DNA of 64,000 nt from Mesorhizobium sp. 1M-11 (GTDB lineage Bacteria; Pseudomonadota; Alphaproteobacteria; Rhizobiales; Rhizobiaceae). The notes beneath the pieces were generated by a model, which worked only from the letters and a program-made list of their open reading frames with translations, searched no databases and was not told the origin of the DNA. Location of the stretch: assembly GCF_001303895.1 (NCBI RefSeq), contig NZ_LJSD01000054.1, forward strand, positions 1-64,000, read 5' to 3'. This document shows positions 41,911-48,818 of this stretch, one piece after another. Every line of letters starts with the position of its first letter. Positions within the stretch are counted from its first letter, which is position 1. The translations under genes and the position numbers were made by a program.

Positions 41911-43098
41911 TCAGCCGCCGGCCATCATGGCAGCCCACTGCTCGGAGGCATCCTTGAAGTTCTCGACCCAGAACTTGATGTTCTGCTGGTAGCCCTGGCC
42001 CTGGCGCTCCGGCGTATTGGTCAGGAAGGCGGCTACCGAGTCGTCGACGACGGGCTTGGCCTCGCTGTTGATCGGCGTGTAGGAAGTCTCCTTTGTCAGG
42101 ATCTCCTGCGCGCTCTTGCCGAGATAGGCGTTGATCAGCGCGTGGGACGCATCCGGATCCTTGGCGCCGACGGGGATCGTCAACTGATCCATGACGACGA
42201 GCCAGTCCTGCCAGGCCGGCGTGTATTTGGCGCCGTTCTTCACCGCTGTCATGGCGCGGCCGGTCCACATCATGAGCATGTCGGCTTCGCCGGATTCGGC
42301 GAGCTGCTGGGATTCGGCACCGGTCTTCCAGTAGATGGTGTCGCCACCCAGGTCGTGGACCTTCTTGATCGCGGTGGCGATATCGTCCTTTGTCATCGCC
42401 TTCGGATCGCCGCCTGTGGCGCGGAAAGCCTGTTCGAGAAGGCCGCCGGTGAAGTCGCCGGAACCATCGATGCCGCGCACACCCGGGAACTTTTCCGTAT
42501 CGAAGAAATCGACCCAGTTCTTGGGCGGGTTATCCTTGTATTTCTCGGTGTTGTACATCAGCACGACACCGTAGTTCATCGCCGGCACGGAGCAGTCGCT
42601 GACCTGGCCCTGCGGGATCTTCGACGTGTCGATCTTGGTGAAGTCGAGTTTCTGGAACAGCGTCCCGCAATGGACGTAGGGCGGGAAGTCGGCGGTATCG
42701 ACGACATCCCAGGTCACATTCTTCGATTCGACCTGCGCCTGCACCTTGGCGATCTCGGTCGGGCCGTCGCTCAGCAGCTTCACGCCTGATTTGTCGACGA
42801 ATTCCTTAAGGGCCGCGATCTGTCCGTCCTGGAAGATGCCGCCAAAGGAGGCAAAGGTCAGCGTCTTGTCCTTGAGTGAGCCCTCGGCAACCGCGCCGGC
42901 TACCGGTTTCTCCTGCGCAAAGGCACCTGTCGTCGTGGCAAGACCCAGCACTGCAAGAGCGCTGATCGTTGCTAGAGCGTTTCCGTTTTTCACGGAAACG
43001 CGGGAACACTCTAACTCTTTGTTTTTACGCAATTCCGGACGGAAAACCGCTGCACACTTTTCCTGGAATTGCTCCAGTCTGGAGCGTAAGATGGTCAT
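41911..43098 (-). CDS. Polyamine-type solute-binding protein with a repeat inserted in its signal region
   Basis: The product is about 395 residues from the ATG at 43098, which has GGGAGA seven bases upstream; ATG 43104 is also in frame. The mature part (from QEKPVAGAVAEG) is a PotD-like fold with LTFASFGGIFQDGQ and WDVVDTADFPP, for periplasmic capture of a polyamine-like solute. The hydrophobic signal segment (SALAVLGLATTTGAFA) is normal, but a 34-codon in-frame stretch (about residues 9-42) encoded by repeat copy E separates it from the true N-terminus. Export with such a long n-region may still work, or translation may start at the GTG at 42993 within the repeat. Confidence 0.85.
   Translation of the reverse strand: MTILRSRLEQFQEKCAAVFRPELRKNKELECSRVSVKNGNALATISALAVLGLATTTGAFAQEKPVAGAVAEGSLKDKTLTFASFGGIFQDGQIAALKEFVDKSGVKLLSDGPTEIAKVQAQVESKNVTWDVVDTADFPPYVHCGTLFQKLDFTKIDTSKIPQGQVSDCSVPAMNYGVVLMYNTEKYKDNPPKNWVDFFDTEKFPGVRGIDGSGDFTGGLLEQAFRATGGDPKAMTKDDIATAIKKVHDLGGDTIYWKTGAESQQLAESGEADMLMMWTGRAMTAVKNGAKYTPAWQDWLVVMDQLTIPVGAKDPDASHALINAYLGKSAQEILTKETSYTPINSEAKPVVDDSVAAFLTNTPERQGQGYQQNIKFWVENFKDASEQWAAMMAGG
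42973..43074 (+). repeat. Two-hairpin dispersed repeat, copy E, in frame inside a coding region
   Basis: This 102-bp copy (TAGAGCGTTTCC ... CCTGGAATTGCTC) lies inside the 5' coding part of the solute-binding protein gene. Its length is a multiple of three and it has no stop on the coding strand, so it adds 34 codons (translated ends around EQFQEKCAAVFRPELRKNK and SVKNGNAL). It is nearly identical to copies B and C, which lie between genes. Confidence 0.9.
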
Positions 43099-43150
43099 CG
43101 TCATTCTCCCATTGGCTCACGTTCTGTGAAGCGTCGCTGGCCGCGAGCGG

Positions 43151-43801
43151 TTACCAGCTGACGTATTGATCGAGCTCCTCGCCTCCGGATGTCGGGGGCG
43201 CGATGATCCACATCACTTCGGCCCGGCCATTGCCGATGTTCTCGGTTCGATGGGGCGTGGAGGTCGCGTATTCGATGCTGTCGCCCTCTTCGAGCACGTG
43301 GCGGCTGTCGCCGAGGCTGACCTCGACAACGCCACGCGTCACCACCAGCATCTCGTGGGCATCGCCATGGGTGTAGAGGTCGGGACCGGTGGAACCGCCA
43401 ATCTCGAATTCACCGACATAGACTTCCATCTCGGTGGCAGGGCGGCGGGACAGAAGCGTTTTGCGGCAGCCGTAGCTGGTCGGGATGGCAGGCCGCTGAC
43501 TGCGACGCAGTACACCCTCGGGTGAAGGCATGGCCGGTTCTTCGAAAAGCGCGGCGACGGTGACACCGAGTGCTGCCGAGATCTGGTTGAGCGAGGCGGT
43601 GCTGGCACCTGTCAGCCCGCGTTCGAGCTGGCTGATAAAGCTCGCGCTGGTGCCGGTCTTGTCTGCGAGCTGGCGGAGCGAGAGCCGTCGCCGCAGCCTC
43701 AGGTCCTTGAGACGCTGGCCAAGCAATGTCGTTTCGGGCCCGGCCTGTTCAGGCGAGGTCTCGTCGGAGGCATGCTTCAACGAAGATGCGACAATCGTCA
43801 T
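43151..43801 (-). CDS. XRE-cupin transcriptional regulator (PuuR-like)
   Basis: The 216-residue product has an N-terminal XRE helix-turn-helix (LRQLADKTGTSASFISQLERG) at ~residues 35-85 and a C-terminal cupin domain (YTHGDAHEMLVVTRGVVEV, then EEGDSIEYATSTPHRTEN). This is the PuuR architecture, where putrescine or a related ligand releases DNA. It lies 46 bp upstream of the binding-protein gene on the same strand, so it probably regulates the operon and itself. Confidence 0.87.
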   Translation of the reverse strand: MTIVASSLKHASDETSPEQAGPETTLLGQRLKDLRLRRRLSLRQLADKTGTSASFISQLERGLTGASTASLNQISAALGVTVAALFEEPAMPSPEGVLRRSQRPAIPTSYGCRKTLLSRRPATEMEVYVGEFEIGGSTGPDLYTHGDAHEMLVVTRGVVEVSLGDSRHVLEEGDSIEYATSTPHRTENIGNGRAEVMWIIAPPTSGGEELDQYVSW

Positions 43802-43822
43802 GTCGTGAACTCCACTGAACAG

Positions 43823-43832
43823 ACTGTACAGT
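43823..43832. promoter_or_regulatory. Candidate operator upstream of the XRE-cupin regulator
   Basis: ACTGTACAGT is a perfect 10-bp palindrome 21 bp upstream of the regulator start. Wider CACTG/CAGTG arms flank it (43813-43833). Its position fits autoregulation. Confidence 0.5.
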
Positions 43833-44006
43833 GAGACTGCACAACGATCAAGATGGCTGATCAGAGCACATGATATGGCCCGGACGTCATTGATATCCCT
43901 GATCAAACAGACGCAGCAGGGCGGAAAATCGTCGTCCGGCCCTCCATTTCTTTCGCCACGGATGAAGTCTACAATGCCCCTCACCTTTTGAACCGAGGAG
44001 ACGGCG

Positions 44007-44270
44007 ATGTCGCTCAAAGTCCTGGCGGCGGTGGTTGTTGCGGCCCTTCTGGCCGGTTGCCAGACGATGACGCCGGAAGAACGGCGCGCGGCGGACGAAG
44101 CGAAATGCAGCGCCTACGGCTTCAAGAGGAATACCGACGCCTTCGCCGCATGCCTGCAGCGGATCGACCTCGACCGTTCGGCCGATATGCGCGCCCGCGA
44201 TGCGGAGTTCGCCCGCTTCACCGCCCGCCCTCCCGTGGTGATCTATCGCCCGGTCGTGGTGAAACAGTAG
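44007..44270 (+). CDS. Small lipoprotein
   Basis: The 87-residue product has a lipoprotein signal (lipobox LLAGC, Cys 18). A charged helical region (TPEERRAADEAKC) follows, then DAFAACLQRIDLDR, with two further Cys, and a Pro/Val-rich tail. Small lipoproteins of this pattern are common in rhizobia, with unknown function. It is divergent from the XRE-cupin regulator and monocistronic. Confidence 0.75.
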   Translation: MSLKVLAAVVVAALLAGCQTMTPEERRAADEAKCSAYGFKRNTDAFAACLQRIDLDRSADMRARDAEFARFTARPPVVIYRPVVVKQ

Positions 44271-44314
44271 GCGTGCACCCCAGCCTGAAGCGCAGGACCT
44301 CGGCGGGCCCTCGA

Positions 44315-45478
44315 TCAGATCGACTGTGACGGCGCGAAAAGAGTGATGGCAGCGCCTCCGCCTGGTCTGTTGCCGGCCTCCAGCCTGCCGCCGTGCGCCT
44401 TGGCGATCGCTTCGACGATGGAGAGACCGAGGCCGGTTCCTCCAGTTGTACGCGAACGCGAGGTTTCGCCGCGCCAGAAGACATCGAATGAAATCGAGCG
44501 GATTTCCTCGAGAAGGCCGGGGCCGCGATCCAGGAAACGCACGAAGGCGCTTCCATCCTTGTCGAGACCTGTCTCACAACGAAGCACACCGCCTGTTGCG
44601 GCATAGCGGCAGGCATTGTGAACCAGCGCCAGCATGGCCTGTCGCATGCGTTCGGAATCGACATTGACCGGGGCCGCACCGAAATCCGTCTCGACACGCA
44701 TTCCTGTCTCTTCGAGCATCGGGCGCGCCGCGGCAAGAACGGTCTTGGCCTCAACCGCAAGGTCGGTGGGTAATCGGGCGGCAATCAGCTTGTGACCTGC
44801 GGCGAGCGACAGCGTGCGCAGGTCTTCGACCAGCCGCGACAGCCCCAGAACCTGCTTCAGCAGATCCTGAAGCCCCTGCTGGTGGACGGGGAAAACGCCG
44901 TCGATCATGCCTTGCAGATTGCCCTGCAGGATAGTGAGCGGCGTGCGCAGTTCATGTGCCACGGCCATGGTGTTGAAGCGCAGACGCTTCTCCATATGGT
45001 CGAGATCGCTGGCCAATGCATCGATGGTCTTGCCGAGCCGCTGCACCTCGGATGTACCGCCGCGAAAATCGCCGAGACCAATTGCGAAATCGCCTTCTCG
45101 CAGCGTTTCCGCCGCCAGCACCAACTTCTCCAGCGGCCGCGCGATACGTCGGGCAAGCCAATAGCCGATCGAACCGCAGATGAATGCCGCCAGCAGAATG
45201 TGACCGATGAATGCCCAGTTCATCTGGGCATCCACAATTCTCTCGAATTCCGGAACGACGAGCATAAGTTTCCGGAAGCTGTCGACGGACGGCATCACCC
45301 CGTCCTGGATGTCCCGATAGGCCTGAGCCACATCGGCGGGCAGCGTCCGCAGCGCGATCTCCGTCAACTGCTTCATGATCGCGAAGAAGGTGGAATAAGC
45401 TATGATCATGCTGAGCACGAGCATTGCCGCAATCGTCACTGCGGTGACGGTGGAGAGGGAGAAACGGCGCAGCTTCAT
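44315..45478 (-). CDS. Sensor histidine kinase (BaeS-like)
   Basis: The 387-residue product has two membrane helices (about 13-35 and 92-110) around a short periplasmic loop, a HAMP region, a HisKA domain with VAHELRTPLTILQGN, and HATPase motifs (VHNACRYAATGG, FLDRGPGL, GTGLGLSIVEAI). It overlaps the response regulator gene by four bases. The stimulus is unknown; envelope stress is a possibility by analogy with BaeS. Confidence 0.87.
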   Translation of the reverse strand: MKLRRFSLSTVTAVTIAAMLVLSMIIAYSTFFAIMKQLTEIALRTLPADVAQAYRDIQDGVMPSVDSFRKLMLVVPEFERIVDAQMNWAFIGHILLAAFICGSIGYWLARRIARPLEKLVLAAETLREGDFAIGLGDFRGGTSEVQRLGKTIDALASDLDHMEKRLRFNTMAVAHELRTPLTILQGNLQGMIDGVFPVHQQGLQDLLKQVLGLSRLVEDLRTLSLAAGHKLIAARLPTDLAVEAKTVLAAARPMLEETGMRVETDFGAAPVNVDSERMRQAMLALVHNACRYAATGGVLRCETGLDKDGSAFVRFLDRGPGLLEEIRSISFDVFWRGETSRSRTTGGTGLGLSIVEAIAKAHGGRLEAGNRPGGGAAITLFAPSQSI

Positions 45479-46167
45479 TTCGGCACCGCAAAGCGGTAGC
45501 CGACACCGCGCACGGCCTGGAAGAGACCGGGAACTCCGGCAGTCTCGAACTTGCGGCGCAGGTTGGCGACATGCGTGTCGACAGTCTTCGCCAATGCATC
45601 GTTTTCCGGCAGGCAGGCATCGAGGATATCCGCCCGTCCAAAGGCGTGGGTCGGCCGGCGGATCATATAGGCGACGATGCGAAACTCGCTGAGCGTCAGC
45701 GCAAGGGGCTGGCGACTTGTCCCTGCATCGACGAAGGCGACATGCGCATCGAGGTCGACCTCGACCGGAGCAAATCGCAACGTCCGGGAGGCGCCGGCGG
45801 CGCGCGACCGACGTAACACCGCGTTGACGCGGGCAACGACCTCCTGCGGGTTGAACGGCTTGACGACATAATCGTCAGCACCCAGCCGCAGGCCGGAAAG
45901 ACGGTCGATATCCTCGGCCAGCGCCGTCACCATAATGACGGGCGTGTTCGCCTCCTGGCGAATGCGCGCCAGAACCTCGAAACCATCGAGACGCGGAATG
46001 TGCACGTCGAGAAGCACAAGATCGGGCGACAACATGGCATGGTGGGAAAGCGCCAGATCGCCACTTGCTGCCGTCACGGTACGAAAGCCTTCCCGCGCCA
46101 GATAGGCCTCGAGAATCTCGGCAATGCGCGGTTCGTCCTCGACGATAAGGATCAACCCCTTGTCCAT
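45475..46167 (-). CDS. OmpR-family response regulator (BaeR-like)
   Basis: The product is 230 residues from the ATG at 46167, preceded by GAAGGGCGGGG. The receiver has Asp54 (LVLLDVHIPRLDG) and Lys in VVKPFN. The C-terminal winged helix has TVDTHVANLRRKFE and VRGVGYRF. It is the first gene of a two-gene operon with the kinase, divergent from the methyltransferase gene across 176 bp. Confidence 0.88.
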   Translation of the reverse strand: MDKGLILIVEDEPRIAEILEAYLAREGFRTVTAASGDLALSHHAMLSPDLVLLDVHIPRLDGFEVLARIRQEANTPVIMVTALAEDIDRLSGLRLGADDYVVKPFNPQEVVARVNAVLRRSRAAGASRTLRFAPVEVDLDAHVAFVDAGTSRQPLALTLSEFRIVAYMIRRPTHAFGRADILDACLPENDALAKTVDTHVANLRRKFETAGVPGLFQAVRGVGYRFAVPK

Positions 46168-46343
46168 GCCCCGCCCTTCAATGGTTTGCAGGGCCATATT
46201 CCGCAACATGAACCGGCAGGCAATCGCAAACACCTGTAACTATTAGGTTCCTTGGCAAGCCTTGGTGGGTTCTCCGCCAAACCTTGATGAAACTCGAACA
46301 AGGTCCGTCCGTCGGCGCGTCGTCATGGTATGGGCGGAACCCA

Positions 46344-47012
46344 ATGGCGCGCCGGCGTTACCTCGTCGGAACCATCATGCAAACGCCACCAAAGACCTTC
46401 GGACATGTTCAGCGTCCTCGCATAGCGGCCTTGTGGATCGTCACTTTGTTCCTCATCGCCTTTGCGCTGCTGTTCCAATCCGCCTGGAAACTCTATCCGC
46501 CGGGCGGCGTCGACCTGCAGCTGACAATCAGGGTCGCCGGTATCGGCCTCATCGGCACGGCGATCCTGGGACGGCTCTGGTGCACGCTCTATATCGGGGG
46601 AAAGAAGTCGATGGTGCTGGTTGAGGACGGCCCCTATTCGATGTGCCGCAATCCGCTCTACCTGTTTTCGATCATAGGGGCGGCAGGCGTGGGCGCACAA
46701 ACAGGCAGTGCAGGACCCGCACTCATCTGCGCCCTCGTGGTGCATGCGATCCTGCTCAGGACAGCGACACGTGAGGAGTATCTGCTGCAGGCGCATTTCG
46801 GACAGGTGTATGCCGACTATTGCAATCGCGTCCCGGCATTTTGCCTGGATTGCCGGCTGTTTATCGACCGCGATACGATCGAGATCACCCTCAGGCGTCT
46901 CTATGGCACCCTGATCGACAGCCTTGTTTTCCTTGCTGCCGTGCCGGCGATGTTTCTGGTCGAGTACCTGCAGGACGAAGGCTACCTGCCGGTGTTTTTC
47001 AGCCTTTATTGA
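46344..47012 (+). CDS. Isoprenylcysteine carboxyl methyltransferase-like membrane protein
   Basis: The product is about 222 residues from an ATG at 46344 with GGGCGGAACC upstream; starts at 46284 and 46377 are in frame. Four or five hydrophobic segments surround the ICMT/PEMT signature VLVEDGPYSMCRNPLYLFSI and EEYLLQAHFGQVYADYCNRVP. Bacterial members methylate lipids or other membrane substrates with SAM. It is divergent from the two-component system, which may control it. Confidence 0.78.
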   Translation: MARRRYLVGTIMQTPPKTFGHVQRPRIAALWIVTLFLIAFALLFQSAWKLYPPGGVDLQLTIRVAGIGLIGTAILGRLWCTLYIGGKKSMVLVEDGPYSMCRNPLYLFSIIGAAGVGAQTGSAGPALICALVVHAILLRTATREEYLLQAHFGQVYADYCNRVPAFCLDCRLFIDRDTIEITLRRLYGTLIDSLVFLAAVPAMFLVEYLQDEGYLPVFFSLY

Positions 47013-47129
47013 GCGAAAGCGCCAATATCTTGCTGGCGTAACCAAAAGTTCTGCTTTCCTCTCGCCAAGATCTCAGCCAACGGCTAGAGGGCCGTCGGCT
47101 GAACGATCGGCGTGAAGGATTGTCGACCC

Positions 47130-48044
47130 ATGGCGCCGCTTCGGGCACTCGCACCCAAGAACCTCGTCGTAGCGGGCATCCTGCTGATGATCGCCGGCGA
47201 CTTCATGTTCGCGCTCAACGACGCGATGGGCAAATGGCTGGTCGCCAATTTTTCGGTCGGGCTGGTGGTCGCGGTGCGCTCGATCGGCGCCTTCATCATT
47301 CTGGGCCCGATGATCGCCCGACAGGGTGTCGCGAAACTCGTCCATGTCGAGCGACCCGGCACGCAGGTCATGCGCGCCATCATGACAACGATCGATACCG
47401 GTCTTTTCTATGCCGCCGTCGTGCACCTGCCGCTCGCCGACGTGATGAGTTTCTACATGGCCGGGCCGATCTATGTGGCAGCACTTTCGCATTTCATGCT
47501 TGGCGAACGCATCCGCTGGCGTCGTTGGGCTGCCATCCTGGTCGGTTTCTGCGGCGTGCTCGTCATCCTCAACCCTTCGGCAGCGGCCTTCTCGCAATCG
47601 GCGATCTTTGCCTTTGTCGGCTCCGTCGCCTTCGCCCTGTCGATCGTCTACAGCCGCCAATTGCGGGGAACGCCCGATACCACGCTGGTGACCTGGCAGA
47701 CCATCGCGGCTTTGGCGGCAGGTCTCATCTTCGCGATTCCCGACTGGCAAACGCCAGGTCTCGTCGATATCGGCCCCATGCTCCTGCTGGGCGTCGTTTC
47801 CTGCGCCGCCCATCTGATGATCACCCGCGCGCTGAAACTGGCACCGGCTTCGACGCTCGCCCCGCTCCATTACAGCCTCCTTCTGTGGGCCATCGTGTTC
47901 GGCATGGTGTTCTTTGGCGACGTCCCTGGCCCGCGCGTGCTCGTGGGTGCTGCCATCGTCGTGCTGGCCGGCCTGTTCATCTTCCACCGGCAGAATGTGG
48001 TCGACACCGTGCCGCCTGAGAATGTGCCGAAGGGCGTGAACTAA
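47130..48044 (+). CDS. DMT-superfamily (EamA) transporter
   Basis: The product is 304 residues from the ATG at 47130 (a GTG at 47112 is also in frame). It has ten predicted membrane helices in two EamA repeats: VAGILLMIAGDFMFALNDAMGKWL begins the first and IFAFVGSVAFALSIVYSR the second. Such proteins usually export small metabolites. The substrate is unknown. It ends 16 bp before the converging CDGSH gene. Confidence 0.85.
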   Translation: MAPLRALAPKNLVVAGILLMIAGDFMFALNDAMGKWLVANFSVGLVVAVRSIGAFIILGPMIARQGVAKLVHVERPGTQVMRAIMTTIDTGLFYAAVVHLPLADVMSFYMAGPIYVAALSHFMLGERIRWRRWAAILVGFCGVLVILNPSAAAFSQSAIFAFVGSVAFALSIVYSRQLRGTPDTTLVTWQTIAALAAGLIFAIPDWQTPGLVDIGPMLLLGVVSCAAHLMITRALKLAPASTLAPLHYSLLLWAIVFGMVFFGDVPGPRVLVGAAIVVLAGLFIFHRQNVVDTVPPENVPKGVN

Positions 48045-48060
48045 ACTAGATCGGGTTCAG

Positions 48061-48690
48061 TCAACCGACGAAGCCGGCCGCCTTGTGGCTGCCGTCGCAG
48101 AACGGTTTGTTCTTCGAGTGGCCGCAGCGGCATAGGAACACCTTGGTGACGCGGTCGACCGTGCGGCCGGTGCCCGAGACGATCTCCAGATTGCCTTCCA
48201 CCTTGAGCGATCCGTTGGGCAAGGGTGTTACCTTGACCGCGCCATTGCGTGCCTCCAGCGCGATGGACTCCTTTGTCTCCGGTTCCCCGGTGGCGGCGAA
48301 ACCAGCCTTGGTATGGCTGCCGTCGCAGAAAGGCTTGTTCTCGGAGGCGCCACAACGGCAGAGCGTTGCGCGCAGCATCGTCTCGCCGTTGATGTCCATT
48401 TCGGCGTTGAAGGCGAGCGGCCCGTTTTCGCGCACCCTGACCAGATTGACCACCGGTGCTGCTTCCTCCGGCCCACCATCCTTGCGGCGATAGGTGATCG
48501 CACCGGAAGGACAGGAATGGGCGACACCGACGATTGCTTCGACCGCTCCGGCTTCCGGATGAATCCATTGGCCGGGCGCGTTGGGCACGAAGACCTCCGG
48601 GTGGCCGAGCACGCAATTGCGCGAGTGGATGCAGAGCTTTCCGTCGAAACCGATGTCGATGTTTTCGCCTTCGACGAATTTCCGCACCAT
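48061..48690 (-). CDS. Double CDGSH iron-sulfur protein fused to a ferredoxin-like domain
   Basis: The product is 209 residues from the ATG at 48690. The N-terminal ~75 residues are a Fer4_19-type domain (CIHSRNCVLGHPEVF and HSCPSGAI). Two CDGSH motifs follow, CRCGASENKPFCDGSH and CRCGHSKNKPFCDGSH, each expected to bind a redox-labile [2Fe-2S] cluster by three Cys and one His. No membrane anchor is present. The role is probably electron or cluster transfer; partners are unknown. Confidence 0.85.
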   Translation of the reverse strand: MVRKFVEGENIDIGFDGKLCIHSRNCVLGHPEVFVPNAPGQWIHPEAGAVEAIVGVAHSCPSGAITYRRKDGGPEEAAPVVNLVRVRENGPLAFNAEMDINGETMLRATLCRCGASENKPFCDGSHTKAGFAATGEPETKESIALEARNGAVKVTPLPNGSLKVEGNLEIVSGTGRTVDRVTKVFLCRCGHSKNKPFCDGSHKAAGFVG

Positions 48691-48818
48691 TGGGTAGCTC
48701 CTCAGCTTGCCTGCATGAACCGTAGAGCAAGCCGGATCGCGGGTGCAAGCGTTTACCCAGGCCAGAGACACGTCGAAGCCCTGAACTGGCCATCAGAACA
48801 GGTGCTTCGCCCAGTCCT

